The notes beneath the pieces were generated by a model. That model had not been told where the DNA came from. It worked only from the letters and a program-made list of their open reading frames with translations, and searched no databases. Of a DNA stretch of 64,000 nt, positions 39,283 to 47,662 are shown one piece after another (position 1 is the stretch's first letter; each line of letters opens with the position of its first letter). Position numbers and translations under genes: made by a program. Source of the DNA: an uncultured Pelagibacteraceae bacterium (GTDB lineage Bacteria; Pseudomonadota; Alphaproteobacteria; Pelagibacterales; Pelagibacteraceae); assembly GCA_902565385.1 (NCBI GenBank), contig CACFEW010000002.1:20240-84239 (forward strand). The letters are read 5' to 3'.

Positions 39283-39981
39283 TTAAATCTTAAATTTAGA
39301 TTTCTTGCTATCAATTAAAAAAGCTTTAACTGTTTCTAATGTTAGTTGATTAAAAGATTTTCCAAACTTCTGAATTTTCTCAATAATCTTCGGTGGTATA
39401 GTGATGATATGACAACCTAATTGTTTTGCTTGAACATAATTGTATGGCTCTCTGACGCTTGCCCATAATATTTCAACATTTTTATAACTTTTTGCTAATT
39501 TAATACTTTTAATAAATTCTGGAACAGGATCTTTTCCTGTATCACCTGCTCTTCCAGCAAAAATAGATATTATAACTTTTGATTTTTTATTTATAACTTT
39601 TAAAATTTTTTTAGTTTGATTGGATGTGTAAACTGCCGTTATATTGAGTTTAATATTTTGACTATTTAATTCTTTGATTGTTTTTCCGGTAAATCTATTT
39701 TTTGAGTTTACTACTGGAACTTTTACATAAACATTTTTTCCCCATTCATTAATCTTTTTTCCCTGTTTTACCATTGACTTGTGATCATCAGCAAAAACCT
39801 CAAGGGAAATTGGTTTTTTATTGCAGACCTTTAGTAATTGTTTTGAATATAATTGATAATTTTTAGCGCCTGCTTTTCTCATAAGGCTAGGGTTCGTTGT
39901 AAAGCCTTTTACAATACTCTTTTTATTAAATTTTTTTATAATTTGTAGATCTGCAATATCACAAAAAATTTTAATACCCAT
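39283..39981 (-). CDS. Transaldolase family protein (fructose-6-phosphate aldolase/TalC type)
   Basis: 232 residues of the short transaldolase subfamily, a TIM barrel that uses a Schiff-base lysine (NVYVKVPVVN). Other motifs: MGIKIFCDIADLQIIKKF, VKGFTTNPSLMRKAGAKNY, ISIFAGRAGDTGKDPVPE, ILWASVREPYNYVQAKQLGC and HIITIPPKII. It probably exchanges dihydroxyacetone units in the pentose phosphate pathway alongside Tkt; F6P aldolase activity is the alternative. It converges on the initiator tRNA, one base apart, and lies 6 bases after pntB. Confidence 0.87.
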   Translation of the reverse strand: MGIKIFCDIADLQIIKKFNKKSIVKGFTTNPSLMRKAGAKNYQLYSKQLLKVCNKKPISLEVFADDHKSMVKQGKKINEWGKNVYVKVPVVNSKNRFTGKTIKELNSQNIKLNITAVYTSNQTKKILKVINKKSKVIISIFAGRAGDTGKDPVPEFIKSIKLAKSYKNVEILWASVREPYNYVQAKQLGCHIITIPPKIIEKIQKFGKSFNQLTLETVKAFLIDSKKSKFKI

Positions 39982-39987
39982 TATATT

Positions 39988-41385
39988 CTATAAATTTTTA
40001 GTAATATCCTCTGTCATTTTTTTTGCATCGGCAAACAACATCAATGTATTTTCTTTATAAAATAGGTCGTTATCTATCCCCGCATATCCAGGTGATAAAC
40101 TTCTTTTTACAAATAAAACTGATTTGCATTTTTCTACGTCAAGAACAGGCATTCCGTAAATTGGGCTTTGAGGATCAGTTTTAGCGACTGGATTCGTTAC
40201 ATCATTTGCTCCAATTACAAATGCTACATCTGCATTCGCAAAATCATTATTTATTTCCTCTAATTCAAAAACTTCATCATATGGAACATTTGCTTCAGCC
40301 AATAAAACATTCATGTGTCCTGGCATTCTCCCTGCAACAGGATGTATTGCATATGAAACTTTAATATCATTTTTTTTTAAAGTATCTACCATTTCTCTGA
40401 GGGCATGTTGGGCTTGAGCAACTGCCATCCCATAACCTGGAACAATTATAACTGATGAAGCATTTTTCATTAAAAAAGCTGCATCATCTGCATTACCGCT
40501 TTTTACGGGTCTTTGCTCTTTTTTAGAAGCACTTGATGTTTCATCTGTAGCTCCAAATCCACCTAAAATAACATTAAAGAATGAACGATTCATGCCTTTA
40601 CACATTATGTAGGATAAGATTGCACCAGATGATCCAACCAATGCTCCAGTAATAATCAATGCAGTATTCTCTAAAGTAAATCCGATTCCTGCAGCTGCCC
40701 AACCTGAATAAGAATTTAACATAGAAATTACTACTGGCATATCTGCTCCTCCAATTGGAATAATCAGAAGAAAGCCTATAAGAAAAGATACTGCTAACAA
40801 CATCCAAAATAAATTTGATGATTGTGTTGAGCATAAATAATAAATTAAAACTACTATTGAAATTAATATGATTGCATTTAACGGATGTTGACCTTTAAAT
40901 GTAATTGGTGATCCAGACATAATCCCTTGAAGTTTTAAAAAAGCTATTATTGAGCCAGAAAATGTGATTGCACCAACAGCAGCACCTATGGACATTTCAA
41001 TTAAACTTCCAAGCTTAATATTTCCCTGTGTTCCAAGATTAAATGCTTCAGGATTTAAAAAGGCAGAAATTGCAACAAAAACAGCCGCTAGTCCAACTAA
41101 GCTGTGGAATCCTGCAACTAACTCAGGCATAGCGGTCATTGGAATTTTGTACGCTATAAATGCACCAATAGAACCACCTATTAAGATAAATAATAAAACA
41201 TAAATTAACCCAGTAGAAAAATTGCCAACTGATAAAAAAGTTACAGTTACAGCAATAATCATACCTAGAATTCCAAAAAAATTTCCTTGTCTAGATGTTT
41301 CCGGTGATGATAGACCTCTTAATGCAAGTATAAATAATACACCAGAAACTAGATAAAAAATTGCAGACAAATTTGAAGAAATCAT
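39988..41385 (-). CDS. pntB: NAD(P) transhydrogenase subunit beta
   Basis: Inner-membrane proton-driven transhydrogenase, NADP-binding subunit; makes NADPH from NADH. The 465-residue protein has about eight membrane helices (residues 5-260) and a C-terminal NADP domain with VIIVPGYGMAVAQAQHAL, YAIHPVAGRMPGHMNVLLAE, VAFVIGANDVTNPVAKTD and PGYAGIDNDLFY. ATG 41385 overlaps the pntAb stop by four bases. Confidence 0.97.
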   Translation of the reverse strand: MISSNLSAIFYLVSGVLFILALRGLSSPETSRQGNFFGILGMIIAVTVTFLSVGNFSTGLIYVLLFILIGGSIGAFIAYKIPMTAMPELVAGFHSLVGLAAVFVAISAFLNPEAFNLGTQGNIKLGSLIEMSIGAAVGAITFSGSIIAFLKLQGIMSGSPITFKGQHPLNAIILISIVVLIYYLCSTQSSNLFWMLLAVSFLIGFLLIIPIGGADMPVVISMLNSYSGWAAAGIGFTLENTALIITGALVGSSGAILSYIMCKGMNRSFFNVILGGFGATDETSSASKKEQRPVKSGNADDAAFLMKNASSVIIVPGYGMAVAQAQHALREMVDTLKKNDIKVSYAIHPVAGRMPGHMNVLLAEANVPYDEVFELEEINNDFANADVAFVIGANDVTNPVAKTDPQSPIYGMPVLDVEKCKSVLFVKRSLSPGYAGIDNDLFYKENTLMLFADAKKMTEDITKNL

Positions 41386-41693
41386 TTTTTATCCTTTTTC
41401 TTTTTTTTATACATTGCCAACATTCTTTGAGTTACAAGAAAACCACCAAAGATGTTAATTGCTGCTAGTGCTATGGCAATAAATCCAAAAAGACTCGAGA
41501 TATTAAACACACTTTCAGAATTTCCAGATAACCCTGCTATAATTGCACCAACAATAATTACAGATGAAATCGCGTTGGTTACTGACATCAATGGAGTATG
41601 TAATGATGGGGTTACACTCCATACAACATAATAGCCAACAAATATTGATAGTATAAAAATGCTAAATCTAAATATTAAGGGATCTATTTCCAT
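41382..41693 (-). CDS. pntAb: NAD(P) transhydrogenase subunit alpha, part 2
   Basis: 103 residues with three to four membrane helices and the subunit's TPSLHTPLMSVTNAISSVII-type motif, followed by IAIALAAINIFGGFLVTQRM. It provides the membrane part of the alpha subunit, split into two genes as usual in Alphaproteobacteria. Located between pntAa (one base) and pntB (four-base overlap). Confidence 0.95.
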   Translation of the reverse strand: MEIDPLIFRFSIFILSIFVGYYVVWSVTPSLHTPLMSVTNAISSVIIVGAIIAGLSGNSESVFNISSLFGFIAIALAAINIFGGFLVTQRMLAMYKKKKKDKK

Positions 41694-41694
41694 T

Positions 41695-42783
41695 TTATTT
41701 CATTAATGTTTTTGAAATTATTTCATCATCTAAATTTATATTTATTTTTTTTTTCTCTTTGTCGAACAAATTATCAACAAAATTGAATATATTTTTTGCA
41801 TATAAATTAGATGCAGAAACAGGTAACTTATTTAATATATTTCTTTCACCCATGATTTTAACTCCATTTCTATCAATTACTTTATCTACTTCTGTATATG
41901 CTGTATTTCCCCCTTGAACAGCAGCTAAATCATAAACTACTGAGCCAGGCTGCATATTGTTTATCATATTTTCTTTAATTATTAATGGGGCTTTTTTTCC
42001 AGGAATTAACGCTGTACAAATTACAATATCAATTTTTTTAAGAGTTTCTGCCAATAATTCTTCCTGTTTTTTTTTAAATTCATCAGATGCCTCTTTAGCG
42101 TATCCACCTTCTGTCTCAAGATTTTCTGAACCTTCAACTGTTAAAAATTTTCCACCTAAACTTTCAACTTGTTCTTTTGAAGCTGTTCTTACATCTGTGG
42201 CGAAAACTATTGCACCCATTCTTTTCGCTGTAGCAATAGCTTGCAGTCCAGCAACACCGGCTCCAACAACTAAAACTTTAGCAGCCGGAATAGTGCCTGC
42301 TGCCGTCATCATCATAGGCACTGCTTTTTCAAAGTTAGCAAATGACTCAATTACAGCTTTATAACCTGCAAGATTTGCTTGGGAGGATAAAATATCCATG
42401 GATTGTGCCCTGGTAATTCTTGGAAGCATTTCTAACGAAAATACATTTGCTTTTTTTTTTACTAAATCATCAATTTTATTTTTATTTTCATATGGATTAA
42501 AGACACCTATTAAATTTTGATCTTTTTTAATTAAAGAATTTTTATCATCAGTCAAAATTCCTAATTGTAAAATTATATCTGAGCTAGTTAAAATTTCATT
42601 TTCATCGTTAGAAATTTTAGCGCCAAGATCTAAATAGTCTTTATCATTTATTCCAAGATGTGAACCATAACCTTTGCTTAGAAAAACTTCAAAACCCAGA
42701 GAAGTGTATTTTTTAATTATCTCTGGCGTTATAGCTATTCTTTTTTCCAAATTTTGATTTTCTAAAATAGACCCTACTCTCAT
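41695..42783 (-). CDS. pntAa: NAD(P) transhydrogenase subunit alpha, part 1
   Basis: Soluble NAD-binding part of the transhydrogenase, 362 residues. The Rossmann motif KVLVVGAGVAGLQAIATAKR and GAIVFATDVRTASKEQVESL are conserved, as are the N-terminal EKRIAITPEIIKKY and the SMDILSSQANLAGYKAVI stretch. Together with pntAb and pntB this forms the split three-gene type. A very small oxidase-subunit gene precedes it. Confidence 0.97.
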   Translation of the reverse strand: MRVGSILENQNLEKRIAITPEIIKKYTSLGFEVFLSKGYGSHLGINDKDYLDLGAKISNDENEILTSSDIILQLGILTDDKNSLIKKDQNLIGVFNPYENKNKIDDLVKKKANVFSLEMLPRITRAQSMDILSSQANLAGYKAVIESFANFEKAVPMMMTAAGTIPAAKVLVVGAGVAGLQAIATAKRMGAIVFATDVRTASKEQVESLGGKFLTVEGSENLETEGGYAKEASDEFKKKQEELLAETLKKIDIVICTALIPGKKAPLIIKENMINNMQPGSVVYDLAAVQGGNTAYTEVDKVIDRNGVKIMGERNILNKLPVSASNLYAKNIFNFVDNLFDKEKKKININLDDEIISKTLMK

Positions 42784-42792
42784 AATAGAAGC

Positions 42793-42903
42793 CTACAATA
42801 AGAAAATTGCCATTAAAACTAAAACTACCACTACAGCGACAGTTCCCCACAGAACAAACTTTGTAAAATTATTCCATGTTCTCTTATGGTTTTCGTTATC
42901 CAT
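42793..42903 (-). CDS. aa3-type cytochrome c oxidase subunit IV-like small protein
   Basis: 36 residues: MDNENHKRTWNNFTKFVLWG followed by one hydrophobic helix (TVAVVVVLVLMAIFLL). This is the layout of the bacterial aa3 oxidase subunit IV family (PF07835), a one-helix accessory subunit often found next to pntAa in Alphaproteobacteria. The gene is too short for usual ORF cutoffs. It lies nine bases before pntAa and six after rpmJ, on the same strand. Confidence 0.78.
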   Translation of the reverse strand: MDNENHKRTWNNFTKFVLWGTVAVVVVLVLMAIFLL

Positions 42904-42909
42904 AAAAAA

Positions 42910-43035
42910 TTATTTTTGTCTGGCTTTAAATTTTGGGTTAGTCTTATTAATTATGTAGACTCTACCTCTTCTTTTTACCATTTTAGAATTAAGGTCTCTT
43001 TTCTTTAAAGATTTTAATGAGCTTTTTATTTTCAT
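42910..43035 (-). CDS. rpmJ: 50S ribosomal protein L36
   Basis: 41 residues: [41 protein letters not shown], matching the alphaproteobacterial long-form L36 without the zinc-binding Cys/His set. It begins 13 bases after the end of the 5S rRNA gene with no terminator between, so the two may share a transcript. Confidence 0.93.
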   Translation of the reverse strand: MKIKSSLKSLKKRDLNSKMVKRRGRVYIINKTNPKFKARQK

Positions 43036-43048
43036 AACTTGCTGTTAA

Positions 43049-43164
43049 TGCTGGCAACGACCTACTCTTCCATGCCTTAAGACAAAGTACCATCGGCGCT
43101 GAAAGGCTTGACTTCCGAGTTCGGAATGGGATCGGGTATAACACTTTCGCAATAATTGCCAGCA
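43049..43164 (-). rRNA. rrf: 5S ribosomal RNA, solitary
   Basis: About 116 bases. Diagnostic: CCCGATCCCATTCCGAACTC with following GGAAGTCAAGC, GCGCCGATGGTACT and AGAGTAGGTC, all on the minus strand. The ends TGCTGGCAA and TTGCCAGCA pair as helix I. There is no 16S or 23S gene beside it; instead a cell-surface glycan island begins on the 5' side. In SAR11 genomes such as HTCC1062 a hypervariable region lies between 23S and 5S, which this fits. Confidence 0.95.
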
Positions 43165-43303
43165 CGTTTTTATATAATAATATCGATGTTTGTAAATATT
43201 AATTTTTAAGTAATAATGCACTAAATACTAATAAGATAGACAACTTTCTAATAAATATTAATAATTTGGTTTTAGAAATTGATGAATAATTTTGATATAA
43301 AAA

Positions 43304-44701
43304 ATGGAATATTATCTTAAATCTAGCAAACAGTATTATGAAAAAAATAGCGACTCAAGATTGAAATTTATAGAAAAAAAGAAATTTTTATTTCTGGAAA
43401 TTTCAAAATTCATAAATAATTGTATCAACAATTCTAAAGAAATTTTTTTATTTTGTGCAGGAAATTCTATAATATCTCAAAATATTAAATCAGAAAAAAT
43501 TAATATAAAAGAAATAAATAAAGATTATGAAAAAAATTATGATGAGAGTGTCATTTACAAAAATGACTTTGAAAAGAAAGATATTGAGAATTGTGATCAT
43601 TTAATCATAGCTGACTTGGAACATCAAAATAATCCTACTTTAAATTTGTTGAGACTTTCAAATTTAATCAATGATGATGCGCGAATCATAATCCTGTCTA
43701 AAAATTTTTTTTGGATGTTTATTATAAAAATACTTAAATTTTTTTTTAATTTTTCACCGAAGCAAAATAACTTTCTACCATCCTCTTACCTTGCAAACTT
43801 GTATTCTAGTTGTAACTTGGAAATTGTTAGATCTGAAAAAATTATTGCTTTACCAATTAAGATTCCTTTTATTACAAGCCTTTTCAATAAAATTTTTAGG
43901 TTACCAGTTTTAAATTGGTTTTGCATTTTGAATATTACTATTTTGAAAAAAATTAATACTCTTTCGAATAATCAAAATAAAAAAATTTCATTTATTGTTC
44001 CATGTAAAAATGAGGAAAAAAATATTCCTCTTTTTAAAAATCAGATAAATAATTTAAATGAAAATTTTGAATTTTTATTTGGAGATGACAATTCATCTGA
44101 TCAAACAAGAAAAGAGATTGATAAAATCAAAAAAGAAATTAAAAATAAAGAAATTAAATTTTATGAAGGACCAGGCATATGTAAAGCTCAAAATGTTTAT
44201 AAAGGAATTGAGTTCGCAAATGGAGAAATAATAGTAATTTACGATGCTGACCTTACAGTGAGTTTTGAAGATATTAATTTTGCAATAAGTATACTTAATA
44301 ATTCTAACGCAGATTTTATTAACTGTACAAGAATGATTTATCCACAGCAAGAAGGTGCTATGAAGAAATTCAATTTTTTAGGAAATAGTTTTTTTGCTTT
44401 TTTATTTAGTGTTTTATTCAAAAAAAAAATTACTGATACTTTATGTGGAACAAAAATTTTTTATAAGAAAGATTGGTATAAAATTAAAAAAGACATATCT
44501 AATTGGGGTGCTAAAGACTTATGGGGAGATTTTGACTTATTAATAAGTGCTTACAAAAATAACCTTAAAATTCTGGAGGTTCCAGTCACTTATTTTGAGA
44601 GAGCAGAAGGAGAAACTAAAATGACAAATGTTATTGCTAATGCAATGAGAATGTTTTGGATTGTAATTTATTCTTTTTATAAGTTAAGATTAAAAGACTA
44701 A
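43304..44701 (+). CDS. Glycosyltransferase family 2 fused to a methyltransferase-like N-terminal domain
   Basis: 465 residues. Residues about 228-465 form a dolichol-phosphate-mannose-synthase-like GT2: ISFIVPCKNEEKNIPLFKNQ, LFGDDNSSDQTRKEIDK, EIIVIYDADLTVSFEDINFA, DTLCGTKIFYKKDWYKI and a DLLISAYK...VPVTYFER end. The first 215 residues resemble a degraded SAM methyltransferase: FLFCAGNSII in place of the glycine loop, HLIIADLEHQNNP, LINDDARIIILSKNFFWM. The glycine-rich SAM loop is poor, so methyl transfer may be lost. It probably moves a sugar to a polyprenyl phosphate. First gene of the island; its stop overlaps the convergent WecA-like gene by four bases. Confidence 0.8.
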   Translation: MEYYLKSSKQYYEKNSDSRLKFIEKKKFLFLEISKFINNCINNSKEIFLFCAGNSIISQNIKSEKINIKEINKDYEKNYDESVIYKNDFEKKDIENCDHLIIADLEHQNNPTLNLLRLSNLINDDARIIILSKNFFWMFIIKILKFFFNFSPKQNNFLPSSYLANLYSSCNLEIVRSEKIIALPIKIPFITSLFNKIFRLPVLNWFCILNITILKKINTLSNNQNKKISFIVPCKNEEKNIPLFKNQINNLNENFEFLFGDDNSSDQTRKEIDKIKKEIKNKEIKFYEGPGICKAQNVYKGIEFANGEIIVIYDADLTVSFEDINFAISILNNSNADFINCTRMIYPQQEGAMKKFNFLGNSFFAFLFSVLFKKKITDTLCGTKIFYKKDWYKIKKDISNWGAKDLWGDFDLLISAYKNNLKILEVPVTYFERAEGETKMTNVIANAMRMFWIVIYSFYKLRLKD

Positions 44702-45678
44702 TTTCTCCTCAAAATTATATAAGAGATCAAATAAATAAATACATTTATTGTAATTAATATTATTAAATAACCGTGATTATTATAGAATTTTGATCCTATT
44801 ATGAAAATGTTTAAATTATAAAAATTTATAATTAAAGCTGTAATAATATTTGACAATAATTTCTTATCAATTTTTTTATTGAGCTTTTTGAATACCAATT
44901 GATGCAAATGCTCATTATCAGGTAACATTGGAGATTTATTTTTCAATTTCTTACGTATAATCGAAAAAAGTATCTCCATCGCTGGGTACCATAAAAGTAA
45001 AATAATAAAATAAGGTGATATTATATTGTTTGTTACGTGAAGTTTAATCAATAAATATGCAAACAAAAATCCTAAAAGGTATGATCCATTATCACCTAAA
45101 TATAATTTATTGAATAAATTTAAAATCAATAAAGTTAAAAGGATATAAATTAAAATTACACTATCAAACGTAAGATCAAATTTAAGAAAATGAAGTGAGC
45201 AAATTATCAAAAAATAATAACCCAATGATAAAGTATTTAAACCATCAATAAAATTTGATCCGTTTATCACTATCAAAATACAGAACGTTACAAATAAAAT
45301 ATTAAGAGTCTTATTTGATATAATTTTATCAAGTATATCTATTCTAGTATTTGTAATCTCTAATTCTCCAATTATAGCTAAAGAAAAGCAGATTATTATT
45401 TGAAATAAAAATCTTTTATTGGCAGATATTATTTTTTTAAGATCTGAGAGGAGACCTAAAACAAAAATACTAAAAAAACAAAAATAAATTAGTTCGTTAT
45501 CATTGAAAAAAAAATAGATATTAAAAACTAATAAAATTACACCTCCTGTTAAAGGGACGCTTTTTCTAGATGAAAATTTCTGATGCAAATCACCAGTGAA
45601 ACTTGGTAATAACTTCATTCTAAGAAATAACTCATTAATCAAGGTAGATATTAAAAAAATTATAACGAACTTTTCCAT
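44698..45678 (-). CDS. MraY/WecA-family polyprenyl-phosphate sugar-1-phosphate transferase
   Basis: 326 residues with about ten membrane helices. Family motifs: KSVPLTGGVILLVFNIYFFF near the N-terminus, NGSNFIDGLNTLSLGYYFLI (the DxxxxDGLN-like loop), LYLGDNGSYLLGFLFAYLLI, and a PDNEHLHQLVFKKL histidine loop. These enzymes start O-antigen, capsule or teichoic-like glycans by putting a GlcNAc- or other HexNAc-1-phosphate on undecaprenyl phosphate. It overlaps the GT2 gene at 45678 by one base, making a two-gene operon. Confidence 0.85.
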   Translation of the reverse strand: MEKFVIIFLISTLINELFLRMKLLPSFTGDLHQKFSSRKSVPLTGGVILLVFNIYFFFNDNELIYFCFFSIFVLGLLSDLKKIISANKRFLFQIIICFSLAIIGELEITNTRIDILDKIISNKTLNILFVTFCILIVINGSNFIDGLNTLSLGYYFLIICSLHFLKFDLTFDSVILIYILLTLLILNLFNKLYLGDNGSYLLGFLFAYLLIKLHVTNNIISPYFIILLLWYPAMEILFSIIRKKLKNKSPMLPDNEHLHQLVFKKLNKKIDKKLLSNIITALIINFYNLNIFIIGSKFYNNHGYLIILITINVFIYLISYIILRRN

Positions 45679-46424
45679 TATAAATTTTTTAAAAGATAAT
45701 TTTTAGACAATATAAACAAGCATATTAATGATTTGATTACGCCGTAATTCATATAATTTCTATAAACCTTATATCCATCAAAAATCTTTTGTAAAAAGTT
45801 CGAGGATAACGATCCTTTAGTTTTATACCAATAAGTTAAACATCTATTAAACGAAAAAATTTTATTACCAAGTTGTAAATGCTTTAACCAAAAAACAAAG
45901 TCTTCTTTAGTTTTTAATGATGGGAATTTCACTTTTTTTAAAATTTTTTTACTAATTATAGCTGTAGAAAGTCCAATATCACAAGAATTTATTAAATCAT
46001 TTACAGAATCAAAATTTCTAGCTTTTCTAATTTGTGAATTTAAAAGACCATTGTTTATAATTTTGTAATCAGTATGTGAAATCAAAATTTTTTTTTTAAT
46101 CATAAAATTTACTTGAGACTCTATTTTTTTTTTATGCCAAACATCATCAGCATCAACAAAAGCTATATATTCACCTTTACAAATTTTCATACCTTTATTT
46201 CTTGATTTTCCGACTCCTATATTTTTTAAATTGACCACAAATTTTACTCTTTTTTCTTTTAAGGTAATTGATTGAAGATACTTTAAATCTTTTTTATCTT
46301 TATCATCATAAATTATTATTATCTCTAAGTTCTTATAACTTTGATTAACAACAGAATTTAAAGTAGCTTTGATATATTGTTTTTTTTTATAATATGGAAT
46401 AATTACACTAATCAGTTTATTCAT
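45678..46424 (-). CDS. Glycosyltransferase family 2
   Basis: 248 residues with a GT-A fold: KLISVIIPYYKKKQYIKATL, NSVVNQSYKNLEIIIIYDDK, NIGVGKSRNKGMKICKGEYI, FVDADDVWHKKKIESQVNFM, where DADD provides the metal-binding DxD. The C-terminal part ends in a hydrophobic stretch. Donor and acceptor cannot be named. Cotranscribed with the WecA-like gene; divergent from the GT4 at 46476. Confidence 0.88.
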   Translation of the reverse strand: MNKLISVIIPYYKKKQYIKATLNSVVNQSYKNLEIIIIYDDKDKKDLKYLQSITLKEKRVKFVVNLKNIGVGKSRNKGMKICKGEYIAFVDADDVWHKKKIESQVNFMIKKKILISHTDYKIINNGLLNSQIRKARNFDSVNDLINSCDIGLSTAIISKKILKKVKFPSLKTKEDFVFWLKHLQLGNKIFSFNRCLTYWYKTKGSLSSNFLQKIFDGYKVYRNYMNYGVIKSLICLFILSKNYLLKNL

Positions 46425-46475
46425 ATAAAAATTAGAAATTTATAAAAAATATTAGATTACTATAACTTACTTTAA

Positions 46476-47579
46476 ATGACACATAAAAAATTAATCGTTT
46501 TTATGCCTTCAATAGAAATGGGTGGGGTCGAAAAAAACTTATTTATTATTTCAAATTATCTAAGCTTAAAATTTAAAGAAACTACACTTATTACTTCATC
46601 ATCAAACACAAAAAAATTTGGAAAAAAGGTTAAAATTGTAAGTTTTGATTTACTCAGTAATATTTTTAAATTTAGAAGTTTAAAGATTTTGATAAGCTGT
46701 ATTTTACTAATTAAAGAAATCATTAAGAATAAATTTCAGGATGTTACTATCCTAAGTTTCCAGGCAAATATATATTCGATTTTAATTGCTAAAATTTTTA
46801 AAAAAAAGATAATTGTTAGATTAAATTCTTCGCCTACAGGTTGGTTAAAAAATTCATTAAAAAGAAAGATATTTACAAAGATTTATTCTTTATCAAATTT
46901 AATTATTGTAAATAGTCGAGAATTCAGAAATGAAATTAAAAAAAAATTATATTTAAAATCAATATGTATTTATAATCCATTAGATAAAGAAAAAATAGTA
47001 AAAAAAGCAAAAATAAATTTTAAAAAAAATCCTTATAAGATCAAAAATTCATTAAAACTAATTAGTGTTGGTAGATTAGTTGATCAAAAAGATCATTTAA
47101 CATTATTTAGATCAATTAATAATATCAAAAATAAAATCAAAGTTGAATTAATTTTAATAGGCCAAGGAAAAAATGAAATTCTCTTAAATAATTATATCAA
47201 GATTAATAAACTTGAAAAAAATATAAAAATTTTAGGTTATAAAAAAAATCCCTATCCATTTATTAAATATTCTAATGTTCTAGTGTTAACATCAAAATAC
47301 GAGGGGTTACCAAATGTCTTATTAGAAGCAATTGCATTAAAAAGGTTTGTAATTTCGAGCGATTGTCCAACTGGACCAAAAGAAATTCTGGATAATGGAA
47401 AAGGTGGAATGTTATTTAGAACTGGAAATTATAAAGACTTATCTAAAAAGATTATTCTATACAAGAACCAAACCAAGGTAATTAAAAGAAAAATTAATCA
47501 CGCTTATTCATTATTAAAAAAATATGACTCAGAAAAAAACTTAAATTTATATTATAAAAATCTTATTAAATTAAATTAA
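46476..47579 (+). CDS. Glycosyltransferase family 4
   Basis: 367 residues, GT-B fold. N-terminal half starts LIVFMPSIEMGGVEKNLFII; the C-terminal nucleotide-sugar domain has KLISVGRLVDQKDHLTLFRS, NIKILGYKKNPYPFIKYSNV and LTSKYEGLPNVLLEAIALKR, with the E-x7-E motif, then VISSDCPTGPKEIL. This matches lipopolysaccharide and O-antigen transferases. Sugar specificity is unknown. Confidence 0.9.
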   Translation: MTHKKLIVFMPSIEMGGVEKNLFIISNYLSLKFKETTLITSSSNTKKFGKKVKIVSFDLLSNIFKFRSLKILISCILLIKEIIKNKFQDVTILSFQANIYSILIAKIFKKKIIVRLNSSPTGWLKNSLKRKIFTKIYSLSNLIIVNSREFRNEIKKKLYLKSICIYNPLDKEKIVKKAKINFKKNPYKIKNSLKLISVGRLVDQKDHLTLFRSINNIKNKIKVELILIGQGKNEILLNNYIKINKLEKNIKILGYKKNPYPFIKYSNVLVLTSKYEGLPNVLLEAIALKRFVISSDCPTGPKEILDNGKGGMLFRTGNYKDLSKKIILYKNQTKVIKRKINHAYSLLKKYDSEKNLNLYYKNLIKLN

Positions 47580-47662
47580 AATTTCTGATAATTTTTTAAC
47601 TTTACTCTTATCTTTTTTATATAAACAAAACTTTTAAGATGAAATAACCAAATAACGATTTT

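Noticed and set aside
39284-39310. Inverted repeat AAATCT/AGATTT just after the tRNA
   Set aside because: Six-base A/T-rich stem at the end of the transaldolase gene with no T-run; weak and expected by chance in this composition.
40964-42364. Plus-strand frames across pntB and pntAa
   Set aside because: Antisense to strongly conserved genes; low-complexity translations.
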